Shown: positions 8,643 to 17,787 of the stretch, piece after piece | Layout: every line of letters starts with the position of its first letter | How positions within the stretch are numbered: position 1 is the stretch's first letter | DNA from: Ottowia massiliensis | GTDB taxonomy: Bacteria; Pseudomonadota; Gammaproteobacteria; Burkholderiales; Burkholderiaceae_C | Length of the DNA: 64,000 bases | Reading direction: 5' to 3' | Assembly: GCF_900240305.1 (NCBI RefSeq) | Contig: NZ_LT964854.1 | Location: 1,550,001 to 1,614,000 of the forward strand | The notes under the pieces: generated by a model | Database searches by the model: none | The model's input: the letters and a program-made list of their open reading frames with translations, nothing else | What the model was told of the DNA's origin: nothing | Made by a program: the position numbers and the translations under genes

Positions 8643-11342
8643 ATGACTGAATTTGCCAAGGAAACCCTGCCGATTAGCCTGGAAGAGGAAATGCGGCGCA
8701 GCTATCTGGATTACGCCATGAGCGTGATCGTAGGCCGCGCCTTGCCGGATGCGCGCGACGGTCTCAAGCCCGTGCACCGGCGTGTGCTGTATTCCATGCA
8801 CGAAGCCAACAACGTCTGGAACCGGCCTTATGTGAAATGCGCGCGCGTGGTGGGCGATGTGCTGGGACGTTTCCACCCGCACGGCGACTCGGCCACTTAT
8901 GAGGCGCTGGTGCGCATGGCGCAGGATTTTTCCATGCGCTATCCGCTGATTGACGGGCAGGGCAACTTTGGCTCGGTGGATGGCGACCCGGCAGCTGCCT
9001 ACCGGTACACGGAATGCCGGCTGGAGCGCATTTCTGGCGAAATCCTGGGCGAAATCGACAAGCAGACTGTCGATATGGCGCCCAACTATGACGGCAAGGA
9101 AATGGAGCCGACGGTGCTGCCCACGCGTCTGCCCAATCTGCTTGTTAATGGCTCCGGCGGCATTGCCGTGGGCATGGCCACCAACATTCCTCCGCACAAC
9201 CTCAATGAAGTGGTGGATGCCTGCCTGCACCTGCTGCACAACCCGGAATCCACAGTCGAAGACTTAATGGAAATCGTGCCCGCGCCCGATTTCCCGACGG
9301 CGGGCATCATCTATGGCATTCAGGGCGTGCGGGAAGGCTACCGCACGGGGCGCGGCCGCGTGGTCATGCGGGCCAAGTGTCATTTTGAGGATATTGACAA
9401 GGGCCAGCGCCAGGCCATCGTGGTGGACGAGCTGCCTTATCAGGTCAACAAAAAGACCTTGCAGGAGCGCATGGCCGAGCTGGTGCACGAGAAGAAGCTC
9501 GAAGGCATCAGCCACATTCAAGACGAGTCGGACAAGTCCGGCATGCGTCTGGTCATTGAACTCAAGCGCGGCGAAGTGCCGGAGGTGGTGCTCAACAACC
9601 TCTACAAGCAAACGCAGCTGCAAGACACTTTCGGCATCAACATGGTGGCGCTGGTAGATGGTCAGCCGCGCCTGTGCAACCTGAAAGACCTGCTGGAAGT
9701 CTTCTTGCAGCACCGGCGCGAAGTGGTGACGCGCCGCACCATTTTTGACTTGCGCAAGGCGCGTGATCGCGGCCATGTGCTGGAAGGCCTGGCCGTAGCG
9801 CTGGCCAATATCGACGAATTCATCCGCATCATCCGCGAATCGCCCACGCCGCCTGTGGCCAAGACCGAGCTGATGGCGCGCACTTGGGACAGTCATCTGG
9901 TTCGTGAAATGCTGACCCGCACGCGCGAGGATGGCACAGAAGTGCGCGCTGATGACTACCGCCCGGAAGCTCTTCCACGCGAATTCGGCCTGCAAAAAGA
10001 TGGCCTGTATCGCCTTTCAGACACGCAAGCGCAGGAAATTCTGCAAATGCGCCTGCAACGTCTCACGGGCCTTGAGCAAGACAAGATCGTGGCCGAATAC
10101 AAGGAGGTCATGGCGCAGATTGAAGACTTGCTGGACATTCTGGCCCGCCCGGCGCGCGTCACGGCCATCATTGGCGACGAGCTGGCAGCGCTGAAAGCCG
10201 AATTTGGCCAGACGGCGGAAGGCGTGCGCCGCTCCACCATCGAACCCAATGCGCAGGACCTGGCCACGGAAGACCTCATCACCCCCACCGACATGGTGGT
10301 CACGCTCAGCCACACGGGTTACATCAAGAGCCAGCCGCTGAATGAATACCGCGCTCAAAAGCGCGGCGGCCGGGGCAAGCAGGCCACGACCACCAAGGAA
10401 GATGACTGGATTGACCAAATCTTCATTGCCAACACGCACGACTACATCCTGTGCTTTTCCAATCGCGGGCGGCTTTATTGGCTCAAGGTATGGGAAGCGC
10501 CATCCGGCTCGCGCGGTTCGCGCGGGCGGCCTATCGTCAACATGTTCCCGCTGGAAGAAGGCGAAAAAATCACGGTGGTGCTGCCGCTCACGGGCGAAAT
10601 GCGCGCCTTCCCTGCCGACCGCTATGTGTTCATGGCCACGGCAGGCGGCACCGTGAAGAAAACCGCGCTGAATGAATTCAGCAACCCGCGCAAGGCCGGC
10701 ATCATCGCCGTGGGGCTGGATGAGGGCGACTACCTCATTGGCGCGGCCCTGACAGACGGCAAGCACGACGTCATGCTGTTTTCTGACGGCGGCAAGGCCG
10801 TGCGCTTTGATGAAAACGACGTGCGCCACATGGGCCGCCAGGCCCGTGGCGTGCGCGGCATGAACCTGGAAGAAGGCCAGCGCGTGATTGCCATGCTCGT
10901 GGCGGAAGCCGAGGCCAGCGAAGCCGAATCCGCCCCCGGCGCGCGCAACAGCGTGCTCACAGCTACCGAAAACGGCTACGGTAAACGCACCCATATCAGT
11001 GAATACACGCGGCACGGGCGCGGCACCAAAGGCATGATCGCCATCCAGCAAAGCGAGCGCAACGGCAAGGTCGTTGCCGCCACGCTGGTCAATGCCGATG
11101 ACGAAATCATGCTCATCACCGACAAGGGCGTGCTCGTGCGCACCCGCGTGGCTGAAATCCGCGAGATGGGCCGTGCCACGCAAGGCGTAACCCTCATCGC
11201 GCTAGACGACGGCGCCCGCCTGAGCGGCCTGCAACGCATCGTGGAAAACGATGCCAATGACGCGCCAGCCGACGGCAACGCAGACAACGCAGACAACGCC
11301 GGAAGCGGCGATACCCCTCAACCATCCCCCACCACGGAGTAA
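8643..11342 (+). CDS. gyrA: DNA gyrase subunit A
   Basis: Breakage-reunion subunit of gyrase, which introduces negative supercoils. Using the window sequence, the catalytic tyrosine is Tyr122 in YRYTE, and the quinolone region reads HPHGDSATYEALV with Ser83 and Glu87. The C-terminal wrapping domain carries the GyrA box QKRGGRG (about residue 571), which separates it from ParC. Length is 899 residues, ending with an Asp/Asn-rich tail. The N-terminal domain has some ParC-like residues (SATYEALVRMAQDFSMRYPL), while the C-terminal domain resembles Comamonadaceae GyrA closely. The DUF2059 gene begins four bases after its stop. Confidence 0.97.
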   Translation: MTEFAKETLPISLEEEMRRSYLDYAMSVIVGRALPDARDGLKPVHRRVLYSMHEANNVWNRPYVKCARVVGDVLGRFHPHGDSATYEALVRMAQDFSMRYPLIDGQGNFGSVDGDPAAAYRYTECRLERISGEILGEIDKQTVDMAPNYDGKEMEPTVLPTRLPNLLVNGSGGIAVGMATNIPPHNLNEVVDACLHLLHNPESTVEDLMEIVPAPDFPTAGIIYGIQGVREGYRTGRGRVVMRAKCHFEDIDKGQRQAIVVDELPYQVNKKTLQERMAELVHEKKLEGISHIQDESDKSGMRLVIELKRGEVPEVVLNNLYKQTQLQDTFGINMVALVDGQPRLCNLKDLLEVFLQHRREVVTRRTIFDLRKARDRGHVLEGLAVALANIDEFIRIIRESPTPPVAKTELMARTWDSHLVREMLTRTREDGTEVRADDYRPEALPREFGLQKDGLYRLSDTQAQEILQMRLQRLTGLEQDKIVAEYKEVMAQIEDLLDILARPARVTAIIGDELAALKAEFGQTAEGVRRSTIEPNAQDLATEDLITPTDMVVTLSHTGYIKSQPLNEYRAQKRGGRGKQATTTKEDDWIDQIFIANTHDYILCFSNRGRLYWLKVWEAPSGSRGSRGRPIVNMFPLEEGEKITVVLPLTGEMRAFPADRYVFMATAGGTVKKTALNEFSNPRKAGIIAVGLDEGDYLIGAALTDGKHDVMLFSDGGKAVRFDENDVRHMGRQARGVRGMNLEEGQRVIAMLVAEAEASEAESAPGARNSVLTATENGYGKRTHISEYTRHGRGTKGMIAIQQSERNGKVVAATLVNADDEIMLITDKGVLVRTRVAEIREMGRATQGVTLIALDDGARLSGLQRIVENDANDAPADGNADNADNAGSGDTPQPSPTTE

Positions 11343-11346
11343 ATCA

Positions 11347-12045
11347 GTGAAACCCATGTTCAACAAAACCCTGGCCGCCCTCACTCTGGCCGTTTGCGCC
11401 CTGCCTTTCGCGGCGCATGCCCAAGACGCGAAAGCGGACGACGCCAAAAAGGCCCTGGCCGTGAAGCTGGCCCAAATCCAGCAAAAAAACGACTCCGTCC
11501 AGCTTGCCAACCAACTGGTGAATGCCGTTGCGCAGCCCGTCATTGCCACCTGGTCACAGAACATTGATCAGAACGTGCCTGCCGACAAGCAAAAGGATGT
11601 GCGCGAGAAACTGGATGTCGAACTGAAAAAGCTGCTGGATGCCACAGGCAAAACCGTAGAGGCGCAGGCCGCCAAAACGGCTGAATCCGCTCTTGTGCCT
11701 GTCTATGTGGAGAAATTGTCAGCCGACGAGCTGAAAACCATCGTCGCCTATCTGGAGTCGCCCGCCAGCGCCAAATTCCAGGAGGCGGGCGGTCAGGCTG
11801 CCAACGCTTGGGCCGCGCAAATCATCAATGCCACGGAATCCACCGTGGAAGGGCATCTCAAGAAATTTGATGAAGCCGCAGCCAAGATTGTGAAAGCGGC
11901 CACAGGCGCCAAGCCTGCTGCGGCAGCCAAGCCGGAAACAAAGGCTGAAACAAAGGCCGAGACAAAAGCAGCGCCCGCCTCTGCGTCTGATGGCGCATCC
12001 GGCGGCATCAAGACCAAAGTCGAGCGCGTCGAACAGAAGCAATAA
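11347..12045 (+). CDS. DUF2059 family periplasmic protein
   Basis: Exported protein of unknown function. A signal peptide (MFNKTLAALTLAVCALPFAAHA) is followed by an alpha-helical region with VPVYVEKLSADELKTIVAYLESPASAKFQE, the DUF2059 hallmark. The C-terminal tail has three near-identical KAET units and is Lys/Ala-rich. GGAG at 11336-11339 fits best the GTG at 11347 (seven bases), with the ATG at 11356 as an alternative; both give the same mature protein. It lies between gyrA and pheA in the same direction with spacers of four and three bases, so the three are probably cotranscribed. Confidence 0.85.
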   Translation: MKPMFNKTLAALTLAVCALPFAAHAQDAKADDAKKALAVKLAQIQQKNDSVQLANQLVNAVAQPVIATWSQNIDQNVPADKQKDVREKLDVELKKLLDATGKTVEAQAAKTAESALVPVYVEKLSADELKTIVAYLESPASAKFQEAGGQAANAWAAQIINATESTVEGHLKKFDEAAAKIVKAATGAKPAAAAKPETKAETKAETKAAPASASDGASGGIKTKVERVEQKQ

Positions 12046-12048
12046 GCC

Positions 12049-13197
12049 ATGAGCGCAAGCTCTTCCTTGCCGCCACCCGCGCACTCCGCCTCTTTGGCGC
12101 AGCCTGTTCAGTCTGATGCCTTGGGGGTGTTGCGCGCGCAAATTGACGAGTTGGATGCCCAATTGCTTGCGCTGCTCAATCAGCGCGCGCGGGTGGCCGA
12201 ACAGGTGGGAGAGCTCAAGCGCCAGGAAGGCACCCCCTTTTTCCGGCCCGACCGGGTAGCCCAAGTCATTCACAAAGTCCAGGCCAGCAACACGGGGCCG
12301 CTGCTCAACGACCATGTCGCCAGCATCTGGCGCGAGATCATGTCCGCCTGCCTTGCGCTGGAAGTGCCGCCGCGCGTGGCCGTGCTAGGCCCGCAGGGCA
12401 CGTTTTGCGAACAGGCGGCCATTGAATACTTTGGCAGCGCCGTCAATCTGGTGTACTGCAACAGCTTTGATGAAGTTTTTCATGCCACGGCGGCTGGCAC
12501 GGCGCAGTTCGGCGTGGTCGGCATGGAAAACTCCACTGAAGGCGTGGTGGCCCGTTCGTTCGATCTGTTCTTGCGCTCGCCAGTGCATGTGGTGGGCGAA
12601 GTCAGCCTGGCCGTGCGCCACAACCTGCTGCGCCAGCGCAACGACTTGGACGGCATCGAAGTCGTTCTGGCACACCCTCAGGCACTCATGCAATGCCAGG
12701 ACTGGCTTGCGCAGCACCTGCCGCTGGCCGAGCGCCGCGCCGTCTCCAGCAATGCCGAAGGCGCGCGCCTGGCGGCGGAAAACCCGGCCTGGGCCGCATT
12801 GGCCAGCGAGCGCGCCGCCGCGCAGTTCGGCCTGCACATCGTGGCCCATGCCGTGCAAGACCAGGCCAGCAACCGCACACGCTTTGCCATCATCTGCCTG
12901 CCGCAGACCATGGGCATGCCCCGGCCTACGGGGCGCGATTGCACCAGCATCGTCGTCAGCGTGCCCAACCGTCCAGGGTCGGTTCATGACTTGCTCACGC
13001 CGCTGAAAAAGCATGGCGTGTCCATGACGCGCTTCGAATCCCGCCCCGCCAAATCCGGCCAGTGGGAATACTATTTTTATATCGACATCGCGGGCCACAT
13101 TGAGCAACCGCACCTGGCCGCCGCGCTGGCCGAGCTTCAGGCCCTGTCGTCCTTTTACAAAGTGCTGGGGGCCTATCCCCTGGGGCAAGATGTTTGA
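12049..13197 (+). CDS. pheA: Bifunctional chorismate mutase / prephenate dehydratase
   Basis: Converts chorismate via prephenate to phenylpyruvate for phenylalanine synthesis. The AroQ chorismate mutase domain is at about 25-105 (LRAQIDELDAQLLALLNQRARVA), the dehydratase domain at about 108-285 with VLGPQGTFCEQAA, GMENSTEGVV and the catalytic TRF at 277-279, and the ACT domain follows with NRPGS and ESRP, which bind phenylalanine for feedback inhibition. Length 382 residues. Its stop overlaps the tyrA start by eight bases, so the two branches after prephenate are translationally linked. Confidence 0.96.
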   Translation: MSASSSLPPPAHSASLAQPVQSDALGVLRAQIDELDAQLLALLNQRARVAEQVGELKRQEGTPFFRPDRVAQVIHKVQASNTGPLLNDHVASIWREIMSACLALEVPPRVAVLGPQGTFCEQAAIEYFGSAVNLVYCNSFDEVFHATAAGTAQFGVVGMENSTEGVVARSFDLFLRSPVHVVGEVSLAVRHNLLRQRNDLDGIEVVLAHPQALMQCQDWLAQHLPLAERRAVSSNAEGARLAAENPAWAALASERAAAQFGLHIVAHAVQDQASNRTRFAIICLPQTMGMPRPTGRDCTSIVVSVPNRPGSVHDLLTPLKKHGVSMTRFESRPAKSGQWEYYFYIDIAGHIEQPHLAAALAELQALSSFYKVLGAYPLGQDV

Positions 13198-14065
13198 ACA
13201 ACTGGGATTAATCGGCTGCGGCCTGATGGGCGGCTCCTTTGCCTTGGCGATGAAAAGGGCGGGGCTGGTCAAGCGCATCGTGGGCTACAGCAAATCGCCG
13301 TCCACCACCGAAAAAGCGCGCGAAATGGGCGTGATTGATGTGGAAGCGCCTTCCGCCCTGCTGGCTGTGTCGGGCGCCGATCTGGTCATGCTGGCCGTGC
13401 CTGTTTCGGCGACCGAGTCCACGCTCAAGGCCATCCGCCATCTCGTCAATCCGTCCATGCTGCTGATGGACATGGGGTCCACCAAGCGCGACGTGATTGA
13501 TGCCGTGCGCCGCGTGCTCAAGCACGACGTCGGCTCCTTCGTGCCCTGCCACCCCATTGCCGGGCGCGAAGTCTCCGGCGTGGAAAACGCCGACCCCATG
13601 CTCTTTACGGGCAAGCAAATCATCATCACGCCCATGGAGCGCACGCAGACGGCCAAGCTCGAAAAAGCCACTGAAATGTGGCAGGCGCTGGGTTGCAGCG
13701 TGTCGCAGATGTCGGCTGAAGCGCACGATGCCGCCTTTGCCGCCGTCAGCCACCTGCCGCACATGCTGGCCTTTGCCATGATGAACGGCATTGCCAGCCA
13801 GCAGGAGCAGGCCGCCGTCTTCCTGTCGCTGGCCGGCCCGGGCTTTCGTGATTTCAGCCGCATTGCCGCCAGCGATCCGCAAGTCTGGCGCGACGTGCTC
13901 ATCGCCAACCGCGAAGAACTCATCGCCCAGCTCCACCACTTCCAGCATGCCTTGGCCAAGCTGGAGCATGCCGTCACCAACAGCCAGGCGGACGATCTGG
14001 AGCGCCTGATCAACCAGGCCAGCCACATGCGCGCCAGCTGGCGCATGAACAGTTTGGCGAAATAG
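13190..14065 (+). CDS. tyrA: Prephenate dehydrogenase
   Basis: NAD(P)-dependent enzyme that makes 4-hydroxyphenylpyruvate (or arogenate product) in tyrosine synthesis. It has the nucleotide fold motif LGLIGCGLMGGS at the N-terminus, CHPIAGREVSGVENA with the catalytic histidine, and SHLPHMLAFAM. The start inside the pheA 3' end gives 291 residues. In many Burkholderiales aroA follows; here the operon seems to end and a 213-base spacer leads to an unrelated gene. Confidence 0.95.
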   Translation: MFEQLGLIGCGLMGGSFALAMKRAGLVKRIVGYSKSPSTTEKAREMGVIDVEAPSALLAVSGADLVMLAVPVSATESTLKAIRHLVNPSMLLMDMGSTKRDVIDAVRRVLKHDVGSFVPCHPIAGREVSGVENADPMLFTGKQIIITPMERTQTAKLEKATEMWQALGCSVSQMSAEAHDAAFAAVSHLPHMLAFAMMNGIASQQEQAAVFLSLAGPGFRDFSRIAASDPQVWRDVLIANREELIAQLHHFQHALAKLEHAVTNSQADDLERLINQASHMRASWRMNSLAK

Positions 14066-14278
14066 CCGACCGGATCAAGGCGGCGGCCGCCGCCCTTCGC
14101 TACCATGCCCTGCAAGCTTTTGTTCACCGCCTGCCCGTCAGCGAAAGAGCAAGGCTGCGCCATGCATTCACAGCGTCTGAGGTTCGCCTTGAAACATTCG
14201 CGCGCGGGGCTGAACAAGGTTTCCTGAAACAGACCATCAGGCCTGCTTCCTTTTTCATCAAAAAACGGAGAAATCAAA

Positions 14279-15133
14279 ATGAGCATTCAAACAGTTGGCG
14301 TCGTTGGCGCAGGCACCATGGGCAGCGGCATCGCCCAGGCATGCGCAGTCAAGGGCATCCGCGTCATCCTCATCGACATCTCGCAGGCTGCCGTGGACAA
14401 AGGGCTGGCCGGCATCAGCAAAAGCCTGGACCGTCTGCTGGCCAAGGAAAAAATCACCGCCGCCCAGAAAGACGCCGCCCTGGCCTGCATCCAGACCAGC
14501 ACCGACTACGCTGCGCTCAAACCCGCCCAGCTCGTGATCGAAGCCGCCACGGAAAACCACGAAATCAAAAACAAAATCCTGGCCCAGCTGGATGCCCTGC
14601 TCGCGCCCGAAACCCTGCTGGCGACCAACACCTCTTCCATTTCCATCACCCAGCTGGCCGCCGCCACCAGCCGCCCCGACCGCTTTGTCGGCATGCACTT
14701 TTTCAACCCGGTGCCCATGATGGCGCTGGTCGAAATCATTCGCGGCCTGCAAACCAGCGACGCCACTCACGCCGCCGTCACCGAGCTGGCCACGGCGCTG
14801 GGCAAAACACCCATCACCGTCCGCAACTCGTCCGGCTTCGTCGTCAATCGCATCCTGCTGCCCATGATCAACGAAGCCTTCTTTGTCCTCTCCGAGGGCG
14901 TCGCTTCGGCGGAAGACATCGATGCGGGCATGAAGCTGGGCTGCAACCACCCCATTGGCCCCCTGGCTCTGGCCGACATGATCGGGCTGGATGTGTGTCT
15001 GGCCATCATGGAAGTTCTCCATCAGCAGTTTGGCGACGGCAAATACCGCCCCAGCCCCCTGCTGCGCGAATACGTGGCCGCTGGCCGCCTGGGCCGCAAA
15101 ACGGGGCAGGGCGTTTACAGCTACGCCAAGTAA
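14279..15133 (+). CDS. 3-hydroxybutyryl-CoA dehydrogenase family protein
   Basis: Cytoplasmic NAD-dependent oxidation of (S)-3-hydroxyacyl-CoA to 3-ketoacyl-CoA, as in butanoate metabolism or phenylacetate/beta-oxidation. Features are GAGTMGSGIAQ at 10-20, the acidic residue after strand two (IDIS), catalytic His140 in GMHFFNPVPMM and the C-terminal helix domain GNHPIGPLALADMIGLDVC-like segment (CNHPIGPLALADMIGLD). Length 284 residues fits the single-domain Hbd/PaaH type. CGGAG lies about ten bases before the ATG. It stands alone and is convergent with the phosphatase gene. Confidence 0.93.
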   Translation: MSIQTVGVVGAGTMGSGIAQACAVKGIRVILIDISQAAVDKGLAGISKSLDRLLAKEKITAAQKDAALACIQTSTDYAALKPAQLVIEAATENHEIKNKILAQLDALLAPETLLATNTSSISITQLAAATSRPDRFVGMHFFNPVPMMALVEIIRGLQTSDATHAAVTELATALGKTPITVRNSSGFVVNRILLPMINEAFFVLSEGVASAEDIDAGMKLGCNHPIGPLALADMIGLDVCLAIMEVLHQQFGDGKYRPSPLLREYVAAGRLGRKTGQGVYSYAK

Positions 15134-15455
15134 GGCAGGCCGCGCCCACTTGCTTCTTCCTGCCGCCGCTGCGCCCTGCCGGCAGGCGCAAGCGGCGGCC
15201 TCTGGCGGCCAGACTGGATCTTCTGCCAGAGAGCCAGGGCCGCCCGGCATGAGCAAGGGCGGGGGCAGTTGCCGCATGGTGGAAATTTGCTCATTTATCC
15301 ATAGCAGGATGTCCTAGTGGATATTGCGCAAGGCGGTATTTTCTGCCCTCAAATTTGCTCCTCTTTTGTGCATCCTGACAGGTGAGGGGGCGCCGGGCTG
15401 GCTGCCTCCATCAGCCGCCCCGCAGGCAGGCGGCGCGGGCGGGCCGTGAATTCAG
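15134..15455. other. Convergent spacer holding a repeat copy
   Basis: No gene seen. It contains repeat copy 3 at 15283-15368; the remainder is GC-rich and featureless to my reading. Confidence 0.5.
15283..15368 (+). repeat. Dispersed ~85-bp repeat, copy 3
   Basis: Core GATGTCCTAGTGGA with ATTTGCTC ends on both sides. It lies in the convergent space between the acyl-CoA dehydrogenase gene and the phosphatase gene. Confidence 0.9.
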
Positions 15456-15971
15456 TCAGGAGCAGATGCTGCGAAGCACGCCCGCGCAGGCGTCTTCGGC
15501 CAGATCAAGCACCTTTTCAAAGCCGGCAGCGCCGCCGTAGTAGGGGTCGGGCACTTCCTGCGCCGATCTGTGGCGCGTGCAAAAGTCCGTCAAGCGCCGC
15601 AGCTTGTGGCGCAGCGCGGGCGGGCACAGGGCGCGGGCGGCGCGCTCATTGGCGGCATCCATCACCAAAATGAGATCGAAGTTTTCAAAATCCTGCGCCG
15701 TCAGCTGGCGAGCGCGCTGCTGGCTGAGGTCATAGCCGCGCCAGAGGGCATGGCGTTGCGAGCGCGCATCCGGCGGCTCACCCGTGTGGTAGCCATGCGT
15801 GCCAGCCGAATCAACCTGAACGCGCGCGCCCTGCCCAGCCTCATCGGCCATTTTCCGCAGCACGCCATGCGCCGTAGGGCTGCGGCAGATGTTGCCCGTG
15901 CAGACCATGAGCACGCGGCAGGGGCGGGAGGGAGAAGCAGGCGAGGCGTTGGGGAAAAGATCGTCTTGCAT
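15456..15971 (-). CDS. Low-molecular-weight protein-tyrosine phosphatase
   Basis: Cytoplasmic phosphotyrosine phosphatase of the LMW-PTP family. The P-loop is VCTGNICRSPTA (Cys24 to Arg30 from the chosen start) and the general-acid loop is VPDPYYGG. The ATG at 15971 gives 171 residues, close to the family size; the frame is open to 16067 and an upstream ATG there would add an unsupported N-terminus, so the start is uncertain. No tyrosine kinase or exopolysaccharide genes adjoin it, so a housekeeping-type substrate is more likely than capsule control. Confidence 0.9.
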   Translation of the reverse strand: MQDDLFPNASPASPSRPCRVLMVCTGNICRSPTAHGVLRKMADEAGQGARVQVDSAGTHGYHTGEPPDARSQRHALWRGYDLSQQRARQLTAQDFENFDLILVMDAANERAARALCPPALRHKLRRLTDFCTRHRSAQEVPDPYYGGAAGFEKVLDLAEDACAGVLRSICS

Positions 15972-16108
15972 GGCGCTTGGGGAGAAAGTTCTGCGGGCGG
16001 CCCACGTAGCGAAAGCGGCAGGCTCCGTTTGAGCGGGCGCCGCATTCTGCTGCGCTGGCGCTGGCAAGCGCCGCCATTGGGCTGGCCCCGCCCGCCAGAT
16101 AGTTTTAA

Positions 16109-16192
16109 AAAGAGGAGCGAATCAAAGGGGGCAAAACACTGGTTCGCGCAATCTCTACTAAGACCTCATGCTATGAATAAAAGAGCTAAATT
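16109..16192 (-). repeat. Dispersed ~85-bp repeat, copy 4 (degenerate)
   Basis: Minus orientation. GGAGCGAATC and a CTACTAAGACCTCATGCTAT core match the family, but the far end reads AGAGCTAAATT. Confidence 0.75.
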
Positions 16193-16441
16193 GGCACAGT
16201 GCTTTCAGCGCCGCCAACGCCAGCTGGCGCTTGCTTCGCTTGTGCCCGGGCCGCGAACGGGTTCCCGCAGAGGCGGCTTGAAATCCTGTGCTTTGAAAGA
16301 AGAACGCCTTAATTGCAACCAAGTGCTTGAAACCGGATGCAGGCAGGCTGTAAGTCATTGTTAGGGCATATCTCGCGCCGGTTGCAGACGCTTGCCGCCG
16401 GGCGGGTGTCTCCCTAGGGGTAAACCCTGCTTGCGCTGGCG

Positions 16442-16461
16442 GCCCGGGCAAATGCCCGGGC
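16442..16461 (+). promoter_or_regulatory. GC-rich hairpin upstream of the type-44 toxin
   Basis: Perfect eight-base stem GCCCGGGC / GCCCGGGC around AAAT, 63 bases before the toxin ATG, followed by a U-poor sequence. It could be a weak terminator or an attenuator in the toxin leader; function is inferred. Confidence 0.45.
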
Positions 16462-16524
16462 TTGTGTTGCCAGCGGCAGAGCGCTCCAATCGCGGCGTGT
16501 TCAACCGATGACAGGAGATCTCAC

Positions 16525-17757
16525 ATGAGCGTGGATGCCGCACTGAACCGCGTCAGAAACAATCTGAACGAAAACTGGCTGGACTGGGACGTTACGCAGT
16601 CCGAACTCAAGGACAGCACGCAGGCGCTCAAGGAGTTGTCGCCTTCTGAGCGCAACGAGGCCATTGGCAAGCTCTCTGATGACGAACTCAAGCACTGGGC
16701 CGCTGAAACCAAGGGGCTGAACAGCCCGCTGAACGCCGATGACCGGCGCGACCTGCTCAACGTTTTCGCCAAAGATCTGGATGCCTCGCAGCTTGCCCGC
16801 GTGTCCAAGGCTTTCGGCGCAACGGACGTGGCCGCTTCCGTCGCCAGCCACACGCCCGCCGACCGCAAGGCCGAGTACATCCAGGCTCTGCAAGGCGATG
16901 CCGACGGCGCGGCAAAAATCGAAGCGGGCTTTGGCGTCTCCACCGCCACGGCGGGCAATGACAATGCCCGCGCCATCGCGCAGGTGCTGGGCAGCCTGAA
17001 AGACTCGCCCGCCCAGTTCGCCAGCGCCGCGCAGGGCCTGGAGCAGGCGGGCAAGCTTGATGACGTGATGAAGGCCGCTTCAGGCGAGCGGCTCACCACC
17101 GTCACATCGGGGCAACCCGGCGGCGCAACGACGACGATTTCCTTTGACGACAAGCAGTTGCAGGACATTCTCGCGGGCGCGGCCGCCTTGCCGCCTTCAG
17201 ACCTTGCCAGCCGCACGAGCCTGTTCAAGGCGGGCGCCCAGCCGCTGGCCAGCATGCAGCAATCCGCCGCGCGGGGTCTGACCAATGACCCCAATGGCGA
17301 AGCCGCGCAGCGCACGGGCACGGCGCTGGGCAAAGTCCTGACGCGCGAGCAGGCCGAGGCCGCCGGCATCGTGGACAAGCAGACCATGCCGCCCGGCGTT
17401 TCAATGGACCAGAACATCAAGGAGTCCCATGCCCACTCCGTTCTGGATACGACGGGCTGGTTCAAATCCCAGGTGCAGAACAAGGGGCCGTGGGACTACA
17501 AGCAGCAGGGCGCGCAGTACCAGGACTTCGGCAACTTCAACTTTGGCCTGACCGCCGCCGCTACGGGCATCCCGGAGCAGGTGGCTCTGCGTGGCGCGGG
17601 CGATGCCCAGACAAAGGCGGGCACATCGCAGGACGGATGGGGCGGCCCTTGGGATTTGAATGGCGGCCCCTACGGCGACGATCCTGCCGACCAGGCGCAA
17701 ATCAAAAAAGGCTACGAGTACTACAACTCCGGCCTGTGGCGCGTCTGGAGCGATTGA
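16525..17757 (+). CDS. Polymorphic toxin with C-terminal type-44 (Ntox44-like) domain
   Basis: Probable secreted antibacterial effector. From the ATG at 16525 (GGAG nine bases upstream) it has 410 residues. Residues 1-300 form a helical, Asp/Ala-rich region with LSPSERNEAIGKLSDDELKHW and LNADDRRDLLNVFAKDLD, a leader type seen on effectors of proteobacteria but without a secretion signal I can name. Residues 311-410 match the type-44 toxin pattern: WFKSQVQNKGPWDYK, YQDFGNFNFG, IPEQVALRGAGDAQ and GGPYGDDPADQAQIKKGYEYY. The family is predicted to be a nuclease toxin; I have not verified its activity. No T6SS genes (VgrG, PAAR) are in the window. A small lipoprotein follows 30 bases later and is the likely immunity protein. 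Confidence 0.82.
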   Translation: MSVDAALNRVRNNLNENWLDWDVTQSELKDSTQALKELSPSERNEAIGKLSDDELKHWAAETKGLNSPLNADDRRDLLNVFAKDLDASQLARVSKAFGATDVAASVASHTPADRKAEYIQALQGDADGAAKIEAGFGVSTATAGNDNARAIAQVLGSLKDSPAQFASAAQGLEQAGKLDDVMKAASGERLTTVTSGQPGGATTTISFDDKQLQDILAGAAALPPSDLASRTSLFKAGAQPLASMQQSAARGLTNDPNGEAAQRTGTALGKVLTREQAEAAGIVDKQTMPPGVSMDQNIKESHAHSVLDTTGWFKSQVQNKGPWDYKQQGAQYQDFGNFNFGLTAAATGIPEQVALRGAGDAQTKAGTSQDGWGGPWDLNGGPYGDDPADQAQIKKGYEYYNSGLWRVWSD

Positions 17758-17787
17758 GTGGCCTGCCGCGTTGCCTGTGCAAGCCGC

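Larger units (their letters stand above)
15972..16524. other. Divergent non-coding region upstream of the toxin gene
   Basis: Holds repeat copy 4 (16109-16192) and a GC-rich hairpin (16442-16461). No gene was recognised. It should include the toxin promoter, but no convincing -35/-10 pair could be chosen. Confidence 0.5.

Noticed and set aside
16442..16461. Calling the toxin-leader hairpin a proven terminator
   Set aside because: It is not followed by a T run, so it is listed only as a possible regulatory hairpin.
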